Positions 17,179 to 26,261 are shown, numbered from the stretch's first letter. The stretch is 64,000 nt of DNA from Mesosutterella multiformis (GCF_003402575.1 NZ_BGZJ01000001.1:1796501-1860500), one strand, 5' to 3'. The notes: generated from the letters alone by a model not told the origin. Translations and numbers: made by a program.

Positions 17179-17219
17179 AAGCGCCCGACAAGAGTTTCAG
17201 TCCCCGGGCGCTTTGCTCT
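17179..17219 (+). terminator. Rho-independent terminator of the asparaginase gene
   Basis: Nine-bp stem AAGCGCCCG / CGGGCGCTT (17179-17187 with 17205-17213), followed by a T-rich tail. Confidence 0.75.
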
Positions 17220-17237
17220 TCCCTCAGTCTCTCCAGA

Positions 17238-17277
17238 GAAAAAAATCCCCGGATGGCTTCTGCAGAGTCATCCGGGG
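17238..17277 (-). terminator. Rho-independent terminator of the LysR pair
   Basis: Nine-bp stem (17247-17255 with 17269-17277) followed on the minus strand by ATTTTTTT. It lies 95 bases beyond the end of the second LysR gene. Confidence 0.8.
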
Positions 17278-17371
17278 CTAGGAGAGAAGATCAATAAAAA
17301 TCTAGGCGGTTATTCTCTCTTATCAAGACGTTGCAAGTCTGTATCCGGAGATGCAGTTCTGCCGGATTTTT

Positions 17372-18220
17372 TCAGTTTTCCCCGCCACAACCCTTTCCGT
17401 ACTCCTCAAAAAGTGACCTCAGCTCAGGGATCAGTTTCCTCACCGCAGGGTTCGCCTCTGCCGCAATCTGCAGCTCAATTCCTTTAAAAAACGGCACCAC
17501 CGTGAGTTCATTCCGCCGGATTTCCCGCTCGATCACTCCCGGATCCGCGCCGAAAAAGATCCCGGCCCCCGATTTCGCGAGCATGATCCCGGTTTCCATA
17601 TCCGGAACAAAATGCGTCCGGGCGGTTTTTCCAGCGAGTTCGAGCGACTTCAGCATCGCGCGGTCAGCCTGAAGAAAAATGACAGGGATACGGCTGAAAT
17701 CCTCAGGGCTGTAAGGCACTCCGGTTCGCCGGATCAGGCCGGGGGACGCGGTGAGCACCCAGGGCACAGACGCGATCCGGTTTCGGGGCGATGTTCCGTC
17801 AGCGATCCGGGCCGTAATCGCAAGATCCGCGGATTCCCGATCGGCCTCAGACACGGTGAGGGAGAACGACACTGCCCCCTCCTCCGCCGCTTTGGAGAAG
17901 AGCGGAAGTATCCGGGCTGCCGCGACTCTCGGGTCACGGAAGACCGTCAGTGTCACGGGTTCAGGCTTCTCATCAGATTCAAGGAGTGTCTTGACAGATG
18001 TCCGGATACCGGCGGCAAGCCTCGTTCCAAACGCGGTGAAGAAAACACCGGTCGGCTCCGCCCGGTATATCGGCTGATCAAACCGGCTCTGAAGATCATC
18101 CAGCCGCCGTTTGACAGAGGAAGGCGCGATCCCGCGCCGTTCCCCAACCTTCGAAAAACTCCCCAGCTCCTCAAGCTGAAGGAGCATCAGCCACGTATCC
18201 GGAATAAGCGATTTTTTCAT
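17372..18220 (-). CDS. LysR family transcriptional regulator
   Basis: 282 residues from the ATG at 18220. The HTH is at about 10-60 (LLQLEELGSFSKVGERRGIAPSSVKRRLDDLQ split by the turn), followed by the linker ending in LYRAEPTGVFFTAFG and a periplasmic-binding-like effector domain. Its start overlaps the stop of the preceding LysR gene by 4 bases (ATGA), so the pair is translationally coupled. The neighbour upstream is a Tat flavoprotein gene, a common arrangement in which LysR proteins control exported reductases. Ligand unknown. Confidence 0.85.
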   Translation of the reverse strand: MKKSLIPDTWLMLLQLEELGSFSKVGERRGIAPSSVKRRLDDLQSRFDQPIYRAEPTGVFFTAFGTRLAAGIRTSVKTLLESDEKPEPVTLTVFRDPRVAAARILPLFSKAAEEGAVSFSLTVSEADRESADLAITARIADGTSPRNRIASVPWVLTASPGLIRRTGVPYSPEDFSRIPVIFLQADRAMLKSLELAGKTARTHFVPDMETGIMLAKSGAGIFFGADPGVIEREIRRNELTVVPFFKGIELQIAAEANPAVRKLIPELRSLFEEYGKGCGGEN

Positions 18221-19134
18221 TCGATCGGCTCGATAAAAGGATTCTGCCGGCAGGCCTCTTCGAGAAACCGCACCAGATCCCGGAGCACCCCGGGAGCAGT
18301 TTCTTTCGCGATAAACGCGCGAAGCGGAAGCGGGAGAGAGTGCCACTGCGGGAGCACATGAACGAGGTTCCCCGAGTCGAGATAGGGAGCCGCGAGGTAC
18401 GCGGGAACGAGCACACCGATACCCTCCCCCGAGAGCGCGCAGAAAAGCGCTGAGAGATGACTTCGGAGCGAAACTCTCGACTCCGCCTGAACCCGCCTGA
18501 CCGATTTTCCCCGGGTGAAGGTGAGAAATCCGGGATCCACCGCGTCTTTCGGCCCGAAAAAGAGATGCCTCTCCAGATCCTCCGGATTTTCAGGCGTCCC
18601 ATTCGCCTCAAGATACTCCGGGGCCGCGACACAGATCCGCGTGAGCGCTCCAAGCGGATGTGTTTCCACGTCTTCCATAAAGTATTCGCCGTGGCCCACC
18701 CGCAGATCGACCCCCTCCCAGAGCGGGTGGTACGTGCCGTGTGTCAGCCGGATATCGATCCGGAGTCCGGGGCGGCTTTCCGCGAACCGGACGATCAGAG
18801 GAGAGAGCAGCGTGGCACCGGTCGTCGTAGGTACCGAGACCGCAAGGCTCTCATACCCGGGCTCTTCCTCTGATACGGGATCTGCCTGGTAAAGGCTTGA
18901 AGCCGGTTCCTTCCATTTCCGGAACCGCTGGATGCCGGCCTCAGTCAGCGTAAAGACGCCATTTGTCACCCGAAAAAGCGGCTCCGCCGCTTCCCGCGTG
19001 AGGGCGTTAAGGAGCGTTTCCGCTTCTTCCGCGTGAAGCCCCAGCGTCTTCCGCCCCTTTGTGAGACTCCGCGCCTCCGCGCAGGCGCAGAAAAGCACCC
19101 GTGCGAGAAGCCTTTTCCCCGCGTCTTCCTTCAT
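18217..19134 (-). CDS. LysR-like transcriptional regulator, divergent HTH
   Basis: 305 residues from the ATG at 19134, which has GGAGGAG seven bases upstream; the open frame extends to 19338 without a ribosome site. The C-terminal effector domain is clearly LysR-type (LAVSVPTTTGATLLSPLIVRF, RICVAAPEYLEANG, GIGVLVPAYLAAPYL). The N-terminal HTH (ARVLFCACAEARSLTKGRKTLGL...) is less conserved than in its coupled neighbour. Tandem coupled LysR genes are unusual; they may form mixed dimers or be a duplication in which one member has drifted. Confidence 0.8.
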   Translation of the reverse strand: MKEDAGKRLLARVLFCACAEARSLTKGRKTLGLHAEEAETLLNALTREAAEPLFRVTNGVFTLTEAGIQRFRKWKEPASSLYQADPVSEEEPGYESLAVSVPTTTGATLLSPLIVRFAESRPGLRIDIRLTHGTYHPLWEGVDLRVGHGEYFMEDVETHPLGALTRICVAAPEYLEANGTPENPEDLERHLFFGPKDAVDPGFLTFTRGKSVRRVQAESRVSLRSHLSALFCALSGEGIGVLVPAYLAAPYLDSGNLVHVLPQWHSLPLPLRAFIAKETAPGVLRDLVRFLEEACRQNPFIEPIE

Positions 19135-19225
19135 CACACTCTCCTCCGAAACCGGCGTCTCTATTTTAGAGGAGCGCCTCTCGGGCACCGCTTCAGCCGC
19201 TTCAGACAACAGGTTTTCTCCTGCC

Positions 19226-19262
19226 AATAAAAAAGGCTTCCGGTGAACCACGTTCGGAAGCC
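19226..19262 (-). terminator. Rho-independent terminator after the flavoprotein gene
   Basis: Eight-bp stem GGCTTCCG / CGGAAGCC (19235-19242 with 19255-19262) followed on the minus strand by TTTTTTATT. Confidence 0.8.
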
Positions 19263-19370
19263 CCTGAAAAAGCTCTTCCGGGAGCCGAAAGAGTGAGAGA
19301 GAAAAATTAAAAATGACCCTCGCCCGGCAGCCGCCCATGACTGCCGCCAGGCGGGGAGGAGAGAACTTTT

Positions 19371-20855
19371 TTACGCGGCTTTCGCGCGGGCTGCCGCCTC
19401 ATCTGCGCCGACCCGGCCCCAGATCACCGCGGCTCCGAGCTGGGAACCTGAGAGATAGTCGTCATAGAAGAGACCGCCGATCGCGTTCCCCGCGGCGTAG
19501 AGTCCGGGGACCGGCTTCGACTCCGTATTCAGCACTTCGCCCTTCAGGCTGATCTTCGGGCCGCCGAAGGTGGCTGTCATACCGCCGGAGAAGGGAACCG
19601 CGAGGAACGGCCCCTTTTCGATGGTGTACGGCTTCTTCATCGTGGCAGGCACCTTAAGAGACGCGCCGCGCCCGGCGTGAACCGCGTCGTTATATTCAGA
19701 AACCGTCTTTTCCAGCGCTTTCGCGGGGACACCGATCTTCGACGCGAACTCTCCGATCGAATTGGCTTCAAAAATCGGAGCCTTGGCAGCCTTGTAGCGA
19801 TCGATTCGCATAGCCACAATCGGAAGCTTCACCACAGCCGAGTCGAGAATAATGAAGGCCGAATTCCGGATCGTGTCCTTTGCCGTATGGCGGGCGATTT
19901 CGACGTAGGTCGACGCTTCATCCACGTACCGGTTCCCGAGCGTATTCACGCAGATTCCGAAATTCACCATCTGCGACGGATTCGCCTTGGTGGGTCCATG
20001 GATCGGACCGGCATGGAACTGGTCCATATTCACGTACATCGGGAAGAAGGGAGCCGTGAGAAGAATGTTTTCGCCGGTGAGAGTCATCGAGCCCCGAATC
20101 GGCATCCAGGCCACTTCGCCTCCCATGAACTGGGTGACCAGCGCCTTATTCGCGTGGAAACCGCCGGTCGCGAGAATCACGCCGCCCTTCGCGTGAATCA
20201 CGAGCGGCCCCTCGGGCGACACCGCCTTAACGCCCGTGCAGCGAAGCATATCGTCATGCAGCAGCTCAACCACCTTGGTATTGAACATCATCGGAACGTG
20301 CAGTTTCTCCACTTCCGCCATCATGTTCTCCACCATCTGGGAGCCGCCGGGACCGGCCTTTGAATCCACCTGATGGCTGCGGCCAAGCATCGGCTTGATC
20401 TGCATCGGGATCTTTTTCCAGCTGAGGTGGCAGCGGTCAGTAAGCCACTGCACAGCGCCGGCAGACTGCTCACAGTACATCTTCGTGAGTTCCGGGTCGC
20501 CGCGGCCTTTCGACACCATCATCATGTCCTGATAGAAGGAGTCAAGATCGTCCGTAATGCCGTCACTCTTCTGAACCCAGGTGCAGGCCGCATTGACGAA
20601 GCCGCCCGCGTAAATCGTGTTACCCATCGGAACAGCGGACTTCTCAATGAGAAGCACCTTCGCGCCCCGGTCCGCGGCTTCGATTGTCGCCGCAAGCCCG
20701 GCGCAGCCCGCGCCGACCACGATCACGTCATAGGTAAGCTCCTTCGCTTTCGGAGCCTTGGCCGCGTGAGCGGCAGCAGGAACCGCGGCGGCCGCGGCAG
20801 CAGCGGTACCCGCGAGTCCCGCTTTGAGAAAATTTCTTCTGGATGCAAAAGCCAT
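19371..20855 (-). CDS. Tat-exported fumarate-reductase-like FAD flavoprotein
   Basis: 494 residues. Twin-arginine signal SRRNFLKAGLAGTAAAAAAA with cleavage near AHA (about residue 32). The FAD-binding motif VIVVGAGCAGLAATIEAADRG begins near residue 44, GGVILATGGFHAN is the second dinucleotide contact, and the C-terminal GLYAAGNAIGGLFYDDYLSGSQLG closes the FAD site. These are features of flavocytochrome c / urocanate-reductase relatives, periplasmic enzymes that reduce fumarate-like acceptors in anaerobic respiration. There is no haem-binding or FMN-binding domain here, so electrons must come from a separate protein. The actual acceptor is unknown. Upstream lies a near-perfect 27-bp palindrome; downstream are two LysR genes. 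Confidence 0.88.
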   Translation of the reverse strand: MAFASRRNFLKAGLAGTAAAAAAAVPAAAHAAKAPKAKELTYDVIVVGAGCAGLAATIEAADRGAKVLLIEKSAVPMGNTIYAGGFVNAACTWVQKSDGITDDLDSFYQDMMMVSKGRGDPELTKMYCEQSAGAVQWLTDRCHLSWKKIPMQIKPMLGRSHQVDSKAGPGGSQMVENMMAEVEKLHVPMMFNTKVVELLHDDMLRCTGVKAVSPEGPLVIHAKGGVILATGGFHANKALVTQFMGGEVAWMPIRGSMTLTGENILLTAPFFPMYVNMDQFHAGPIHGPTKANPSQMVNFGICVNTLGNRYVDEASTYVEIARHTAKDTIRNSAFIILDSAVVKLPIVAMRIDRYKAAKAPIFEANSIGEFASKIGVPAKALEKTVSEYNDAVHAGRGASLKVPATMKKPYTIEKGPFLAVPFSGGMTATFGGPKISLKGEVLNTESKPVPGLYAAGNAIGGLFYDDYLSGSQLGAAVIWGRVGADEAAARAKAA

Positions 20856-20968
20856 GATTCATCTCCTTAGGCTGAGATCTTCCTGAAGAAGATCTCCTCT
20901 TTTTGGCTGAGAGGAATCTTATGAGGCTTATCCGGAAAACTTAATTACGCAAAACTCTGTTATTTATT

Positions 20969-20995
20969 AATTTATTGATTTTAAATCGATAAATT
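20969..20995. promoter_or_regulatory. Near-perfect 27-bp palindrome upstream of the flavoprotein gene
   Basis: Thirteen-base arms around a single central T, with one mismatch (inner core ATTTATYGATTT and its complement). It lies 114 bases before the flavoprotein start in a very AT-rich stretch (20935-21025) that should contain the promoter. Candidate regulator site, possibly for one of the nearby LysR proteins. Confidence 0.5.
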
Positions 20996-21074
20996 AAATT
21001 ATAAAAATTTATATCCGAAAGTATTATCAGAATGCTTTGCGCAAAACCGCCGGGAACCGTTCCGTGATACTCAA

Positions 21075-21115
21075 TAAAAAAGCTGATTCCGGAGCAGGTT
21101 CCGGGAATCAGCTTT
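21075..21115 (-). terminator. Rho-independent terminator after the 21151 gene
   Basis: Twelve-bp stem with one bulge (21079-21090 with 21103-21115) followed on the minus strand by TTTTTTATT. Confidence 0.8.
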
Positions 21116-21150
21116 CGTTCTCCGACTTTTCAGAAAAAGGCTTTGAACTC

Positions 21151-21816
21151 TCAGTTCTTTTCGACGAGGCACTTCACGAGTTTCCGAGCCTCACTCAGCG
21201 CGTGAGTCGGATAGTCGCGGTCCCAGGCCGAGCGTTCCGCCTGCGTCATCAGGCGGCCCCGGGTAAATGTCGGATCGTAAGGATCCGCTGCCCAGGGCTC
21301 TGAGAGAATTCTCCGAAGGCTGTAGACCGCGCGCTCACGCTTCTTCCCGTCCCCGGTTTCGTTAAAGAATCCCTGCACGTTGAGAGCCCGGTCTTCGAGC
21401 GCGATCTGAAGCGTGAGGGTGTATTGCAGGACGCCCTCTTCCGTCACGTTCTTAATGATGGTGTAGATAAAGGGGCGGCCCGATGCCGTGCTGCCGCTTC
21501 CGACACGGATCAGCCCCTGGGTTTCTTCCAGAATCTCGTGGACATTCTCGATCACGGAATCCACGTCTCCGAAGGGAAGCGCGTCTTCGCGCGGGATCAG
21601 GCTGAAAAACGCGACACCGTCAGACTCTTCTCCGTTAAAGCCATAGATCTCAGCGTCTTCCGGGTCTCCCTCCATCCGCTCCATGCCGAGGTACTCGGCC
21701 GGAATCACAAGGGGGACGCCGGATGCTGTGATTTCCCGGGCTGACTCTGTCTCCACAGCCTTTTCGTCATAGGCCGCCTGAATGAGAAAATTCTCCATGT
21801 CCTTCACTTCCCTCAA
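21151..21816 (-). CDS. Hypothetical acidic cytosolic protein
   Basis: 221 residues, acidic, without signal peptide or membrane helix. The ATG at 21816 has AGGAG at 5-nt spacing; an internal ATG at 21798 is an alternative. The order of strands (GVAFFSLIPRE, VIENVHEILEETQGLIRVGSG, RPFIYTIIKNV, VLQYTLTLQIALEDRALNVQGFFNETG) suggests an alpha/beta fold like DcrB or Mog1 proteins, but this is only pattern resemblance. The C-terminal part with FTRGRLMTQAERSAWDRDYP has no match I recognise. It stands alone between two terminated units. Confidence 0.7.
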   Translation of the reverse strand: MREVKDMENFLIQAAYDEKAVETESAREITASGVPLVIPAEYLGMERMEGDPEDAEIYGFNGEESDGVAFFSLIPREDALPFGDVDSVIENVHEILEETQGLIRVGSGSTASGRPFIYTIIKNVTEEGVLQYTLTLQIALEDRALNVQGFFNETGDGKKRERAVYSLRRILSEPWAADPYDPTFTRGRLMTQAERSAWDRDYPTHALSEARKLVKCLVEKN

Positions 21817-22009
21817 TGCGGCTCCTGCCGCGTAGCTCTCAGCTTTATAGCATCAGACTGACTTCTCTGCGATAGAGGATTTATCAAAAACTTGAGAAAA
21901 TCCGTGCGATTTTCAGAATTCCTCTTTCTATGATCAAAATATCGGTTGAACAGAAGGCGGAGTAAGTCAGTTTCTCTTACCCGCCCCACAATAGAGAGGA
22001 ACGGATCTT

Positions 22010-22780
22010 ATGACGAGTTTTTCAAGAAGGAGTGTTCTGATGGCTGCTGCGACTACGACTGCCCTCGCCGGTGCGGCGGGAAGCGCTGAAGCGAAGCGTC
22101 CCGAGAGGGACGCGGAGTTTGACGCGATTGAAAACCGGATGCTGGATCTCGGGAAGCGCGGCACCTCGCTCAGCACCAATCAGAAATACTTTGTGCTCCT
22201 CGCGGTGGCGACCGCTGTGGCGGCCGAAGGCGGCGTGCGGGATATCGCGGATCGCGCGCTCCGCGATAAGGTGCCCGGGACGCTGATCCGCGAAGCCATC
22301 TTCCAGACCTCTCCCTATGTGGGTCTTGCCCGCGCTAAAGCTGCGCTCCGCGAGGCCTTCGCCGCGTTCCGTCACGCGGGCGTCAAGGTTGAGGCAAAGG
22401 GCGCCACGGTGAATGATCAGAACCGGTTCGAGAAAGGTCTCGATACCCAGGGCGGGATCTTCGGCCGTGATCACATTCTGAAGATGCACGAATCCGCGGC
22501 CGAAGGAGAAAAGGGCCTCATCGTCGATGACCTGACCGCCTGGTGCTTCGGCGACTACTACACGCGCGAAAACATTTCGATCAAGGACCGTGAGCTGATC
22601 ACGTTCGCCTCGATCGCGGCGCTCGGCGGCTGCGAGCCGCAGCTGAAGGCGCACATCGCGGCGAACCTCTCTGTCGGCGCGACGAAGCAGAACCTCACCG
22701 ATGCCCTCCGGGTCGCTGATCCGCTGCTTGGCTTCCCGAGAACGCTTAACGCGCTCGGACTCGTCCGCGCGGCAAAGTAA
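22010..22780 (+). CDS. Exported carboxymuconolactone-decarboxylase-like protein
   Basis: 256 residues. N-terminus MTSFSRRSVLMAAATTTALAG is a twin-arginine signal with a likely cleavage after AEA (about residue 26). Two carboxymuconolactone-decarboxylase (AhpD-like) repeats follow: LSTNQKYFVLLAVATAVA ... LIREAIFQTSPYVG, and ISIKDRELITFASIAALGGCEPQLKAHIAANLSVGATKQ. The AhpD CxxC redox pair is absent; only one Cys lies in the second repeat, so a peroxidase-coupled redox role is unlikely. Members with Tat signals are frequent beside exported oxidoreductases of gut bacteria. Function unknown. Terminator just downstream. Confidence 0.82.
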   Translation: MTSFSRRSVLMAAATTTALAGAAGSAEAKRPERDAEFDAIENRMLDLGKRGTSLSTNQKYFVLLAVATAVAAEGGVRDIADRALRDKVPGTLIREAIFQTSPYVGLARAKAALREAFAAFRHAGVKVEAKGATVNDQNRFEKGLDTQGGIFGRDHILKMHESAAEGEKGLIVDDLTAWCFGDYYTRENISIKDRELITFASIAALGGCEPQLKAHIAANLSVGATKQNLTDALRVADPLLGFPRTLNALGLVRAAK

Positions 22781-22803
22781 CCGCGGCATCAATGGATAAA
22801 ACG

Positions 22804-22842
22804 AAGGCCGGGGCGGCTCTGACACCGCTCCGGCCTTTTGTT
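22804..22842. terminator. Terminator between convergent genes
   Basis: Stem AAGGCCGG / CCGGCCTT extended by an inner GCGG / CCGC (22804-22816 with 22825-22837), tail TTTTGTTT on the plus strand and TTCGTTTTAT on the minus strand. Confidence 0.75.
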
Positions 22843-22870
22843 TCCCTTAAATTCGGGCGTCCATTCTTTG

Positions 22871-23840
22871 TCAATCCGAAGAAAGCTCCCGGATCCGCTT
22901 CTGATAGGCCTTTTTGAGACAGGCGGCGTTCTTGCAGGTGTTCCGCTCATTCCGATACCAGTCCATCTGCTTTCTGCGGGACCAGCCCTGATCCGAGGAC
23001 TTCGCGCGGACCTTCACCCAGACCGCGTTAAGCTCCCGGTCAAGGCGTGAGAGCTCAGGACTTCCGCAGACGATCTTATCGGGGACAGAAGTCGCTTTGG
23101 CACAGTCGTAGCTCGGGCCGTTCGGATCCCGGGGAGCCGCGGAAGCGGCAGACTCAGACGCAGGCTTTTCGCCTGATGCGGCCAGCTGCGCTTCCTTCGC
23201 TTTCGCGATCAGAGCATCCCCCGCCTTCGCTTCGGCGCCGAGTGTTTCGGCGGTCCGGATCGCACCTGAGAGCGACTGCGGAATCACAAGCGACACTTCG
23301 TGAGACGCGCCTCCGATCAGGCGGAATTCCATCGGGTCAGCCGAGAAAAGGATAGTGCCGTCCTTCTGCACTTTCGGAAGACTGCGGAGTGCCGCGGCGG
23401 ACGCCTGGCCGAGCTCCTGCCTGCCATCCCTTCAGAGCCGCCGGGTCGCCTGAAGGCGCAAGCACCCAGGCGGGAGCCTCGCCCTTATTCTTTACGGCGG
23501 ACTCTTCCGCGAACGCGGCGTAAATCTTTTCAGATCCCTTCCCCACCATGAATTCCGGATCCTGATCCCAGGCGACCGCAGGGACGGTCTTCACGATTTC
23601 GGCGGCTTCAGGGGAGAGTTTCCAGCGGATCTCCGCCCGGCAGACATTCTTCTCACCCCCATCCGTGGTTTTCGAGACGACCGCCTGATCAGGCGTCGCC
23701 CCGGCCCCTCCCCCCACGGCCTTCACGACCGCCTCCTTCAGTTTCGCGAGAGTCTCAGGATCCCCGCAGGAAGGAGACTGCGCGCTGCAGCCCGCCGCGA
23801 GAAGGGTGAAAAGAAGAATTCCTGCCGCCTGAAATGTCAT
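22871..23840 (-). pseudogene. LprI-like lipoprotein gene broken by a 4-bp duplication
   Basis: Two overlapping frames make one protein. The first (23840 down) starts with a lipoprotein signal (LLFTLLAAGC, Cys18) and a conserved Cys pair domain. It runs to GDPAALKGWQ, then goes out of frame and stops at 23337. The second frame, read from about 23415 down as ELGQASAAALRSLPKVQKDG, continues to a C-terminal DUF1311/LprI domain (residues YDCAKATSVPDKIVCGSPELSRLD, WYRNERNTC). At the junction is a tandem CCTGCCTG (23416-23423 on the plus strand). Removing one unit restores a 321-residue protein. LprI-type proteins are envelope proteins, some inhibiting lysozyme. It is a recent mutation, a sequencing error or a slippage switch. 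Confidence 0.75.
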
Positions 23841-24116
23841 TTCGCCTCCGGAAAAAGGTATGGGATTAAAGCCTATTTGTTACATTTTAGCCTGTGATAC
23901 AGCTTATTCATTTTTCAGAATAAAAATTCCCGCCGATTTCTCTTTGCCGCAAAAACTTTGACCCCTTTCAGCCTCTCGGCAAAGTCTCGCACTGAAACAC
24001 AGAAAACTGTTTGATTGATAAAACCTACACAGTGAGGTAAACTCTTAAGGGTTTCTACTTTAGTGTGAAGGTGACACGCTTTTGAAGAAACCTGCAAAAA
24101 GTCCTTTTGTAGCAAC
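23841..24116. other. AT-rich intergenic region
   Basis: It holds the promoter side of the minus-strand lipoprotein gene. A 67-codon open frame on the minus strand (23915-24118) has no convincing ribosome site and odd composition, so I do not call it. Nothing else is seen. Confidence 0.4.
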
Positions 24117-24155
24117 AAAAAAACGGGAGACTGCGTCAGCAGTTCTCCCGTTTTT
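24117..24155 (-). terminator. Rho-independent terminator of the sodium symporter gene
   Basis: Stem of 11 bp (24120-24130 with 24144-24154) with an inner CTGC/GCAG pairing; run of seven T on the minus strand. Confidence 0.8.
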
Positions 24156-24180
24156 CCGTTTCCGGAACCGTCTTAACCGA

Positions 24181-25512
24181 TCAGAGCAGCCCCGTAACCA
24201 GTACGATCACGACGAGGATCGGGCAGGCCACAACGAGAAGCAGCCTGAAAATCCGGAACCACTGATCGCTCGGTGCCGGGGGAACCGAAAGCGCCTCACG
24301 GAACTTCGGCCACACGACAAGTCCCGCGAGAAGCGCCACGATGAGGCCGCCGATCGGAAGCGAAATGTTGGAGGTGAGGAAGTCGCACCAGTCGAAAACG
24401 TTCTTCCCGAGGAACTTCGTGTCGGCAAGCGGTCCAAAAGAAAGCGCGCAGAAGAAACCGATCACCATGATGACAAGCGTGCTGATAATGGCACCCGTCG
24501 TCCGGGAGACATGAAATTCATCGACAAGGAACGCGGTATCCAGTTCCAGCATCGAGACCGAGCTCGTGAGCGCCGCGAACGTGAGGCAGGCAAAGAACGC
24601 CACAGCGAACAGTCCGCCAAACGGGAGCTGAGCGAAAATCACCGGCATCGTGACGAAGGTGAGTCCGGGACCCGCCGCCGGATCGAGATGGAAAGCGAAC
24701 ACCGCCGGCATCACCATCAGAGCGCCGAGGATCGATGCCGCGGTCGTGAGCCCCACGATCTGAGCACAGGACTTCAGAATGCGGCTCCCCTGCGGCAGAT
24801 AGGAACCATACGTCATCATGCAGCCGCAGCCGACGCAGAGCGAGAAGAACGTAAAGCCAAGGGCCTGGTAGAGACTCTGCCAGGTAAACGCCTCAGGCTT
24901 CCAGGCAAAGAGATAGCTGAGGCCTTCGGACGCCCCGGGGAGTGTCAGACCCCGGACAATGAGGATCAGCATCAGGATGAAGAGCGCGGGCATCAGGATG
25001 CGGGAAAGCCGCTCAATCCCCTTGCTCACTTTGAGCGCGACAACCCCCGCGGTGAGCGTAAGGAAGAGCGCCTGATACCCAACCGCAAGAAGCGGGTCTC
25101 CTGAAAGCGCGCCGAACCGGGCACCGAGCTCCGCCTGGCTCGTGACGAGCCCCCGGCCGAGAATCGCGTCGACGAGGTACGCGATCGTCCAGCCGCCGAT
25201 CACGGAATAAAAGGAAAGCACCAAGAGGCCAGTCACCACGCCGAGATAACCGGCCGGCACCCATTTCGAACCGCCGAGTTTCCGCATGGTCGTCACAATG
25301 GAACCGCGCCCCATGTAACCGAGCGTAATTTCGGCCGTGAGGAACACAAAGCCCAGCGTGAGGGACAGGATCACGTACGGGATCACGAAGACCGCGCCGC
25401 CGTTGCTTCCCGCAAGCCACGGGAACTTCCAGATCGCTCCGAGTCCAACGGCTGCCCCGGCTGAGGCGAGCACGAATCCGGCTTTCGAAGCCCAAGTCGC
25501 ACGTTCTGGCAT
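24181..25512 (-). CDS. Neurotransmitter:sodium symporter (SNF) family transporter
   Basis: 443 residues with about 11 hydrophobic helices, a usual size for bacterial NSS transporters related to LeuT, TnaT and MhsT. The first helix contains the sodium- and substrate-site signature ASAGAAVGLGAIWKFPWLAGSNGGA split across residues 15-40, and the sixth-helix region has LGFTFFSLCVGCGCMMTYGSYLP. It imports an amino acid or related amine with Na+. The substrate is not readable from sequence. Single gene with its own terminator; the MBL-fold gene upstream is on the same strand 95 bases away. Confidence 0.92.
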   Translation of the reverse strand: MPERATWASKAGFVLASAGAAVGLGAIWKFPWLAGSNGGAVFVIPYVILSLTLGFVFLTAEITLGYMGRGSIVTTMRKLGGSKWVPAGYLGVVTGLLVLSFYSVIGGWTIAYLVDAILGRGLVTSQAELGARFGALSGDPLLAVGYQALFLTLTAGVVALKVSKGIERLSRILMPALFILMLILIVRGLTLPGASEGLSYLFAWKPEAFTWQSLYQALGFTFFSLCVGCGCMMTYGSYLPQGSRILKSCAQIVGLTTAASILGALMVMPAVFAFHLDPAAGPGLTFVTMPVIFAQLPFGGLFAVAFFACLTFAALTSSVSMLELDTAFLVDEFHVSRTTGAIISTLVIMVIGFFCALSFGPLADTKFLGKNVFDWCDFLTSNISLPIGGLIVALLAGLVVWPKFREALSVPPAPSDQWFRIFRLLLVVACPILVVIVLVTGLL

Positions 25513-25607
25513 AGCTGCCCGCTCCTTTGTTTTTGTAAGGTATGAGTTAAAACCTTACCGCAGAGAGCGAAGAACAGGCAAACGTGAAATGGCTTATCCG
25601 AAAAGGC

Positions 25608-26261
25608 TTAAGGAATCTCTCTCAGTCCCGCGACACGGCGCAGCAGCGGAATTTCACGGGATAGCACTGTCGGTTCCCCGTGCCCAGGATAAAACTTCGT
25701 ATCTGGCGGGAGCGTGAGCACCCGGTCCCGGATGCTGGAAGCGAGTTTCTCATCATCCCCGCCCGGGAAATGCGTCGCGCCGACCGCGCCCTGGAACACG
25801 GTGTCACCCGAAAACGCGTAGCCTCCCGATTCCGAATAAAGGAGCGTGCTGTCCTCTGAGTGTCCCGGCACATGGATCGCGCGGAGCGAAAACGCGGGAT
25901 TCGACTGCAGCGAAAACACAGCCCCGTCCTGAAACGGGATCGCGCCCTCCACCGTGAAGGGGCGACCCATGGGGCCCGAGAGATTGAAAAATGTGCTTGA
26001 AAGATACCGAAGCCCCGCCTCATGGATATAGACGGGAGGATGCCCAAAGGCCTCACGGATCGCGTCGATCGCTCCGATATGGTCAAAGTGACCGTGCGTG
26101 AGGAGAATCTTTTCGATCGTGAAGCCCCCGGACCGGATCGCGTCCGCGATCTGATCGGGAGCGGCGCCCGGATCGATCAGAAACCCGTGTTTCGTCTCAG
26201 GATCGATATCGAGATAGGTATTTTCAATATCCGGTGTCGAAACTTCGATACGCGTAATCAT
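25608..26261 (-). CDS. Metallo-beta-lactamase fold hydrolase (glyoxalase II-like)
   Basis: 217 residues. The metal motif THGHFDHIGA (HxHxDH) lies at about 76-85, with a later GHSEDSTLL His, SGDTVF Asp and GHGEPT His completing a two-metal site. This is the short glyoxalase-II/YcbL-like type that hydrolyses thioesters such as S-lactoylglutathione; the real substrate is unknown. The DsbA-like gene lies 14 bases upstream on the same strand, so the two are probably cotranscribed, a pairing that fits thiol metabolism. Confidence 0.88.
   Translation of the reverse strand: MITRIEVSTPDIENTYLDIDPETKHGFLIDPGAAPDQIADAIRSGGFTIEKILLTHGHFDHIGAIDAIREAFGHPPVYIHEAGLRYLSSTFFNLSGPMGRPFTVEGAIPFQDGAVFSLQSNPAFSLRAIHVPGHSEDSTLLYSESGGYAFSGDTVFQGAVGATHFPGGDDEKLASSIRDRVLTLPPDTKFYPGHGEPTVLSREIPLLRRVAGLREIP

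Noticed and set aside
23915-24118. 67-codon open frame on the minus strand
   Set aside because: No ribosome site, ends in a stretch without domain and overlaps the terminator of the neighbouring gene.
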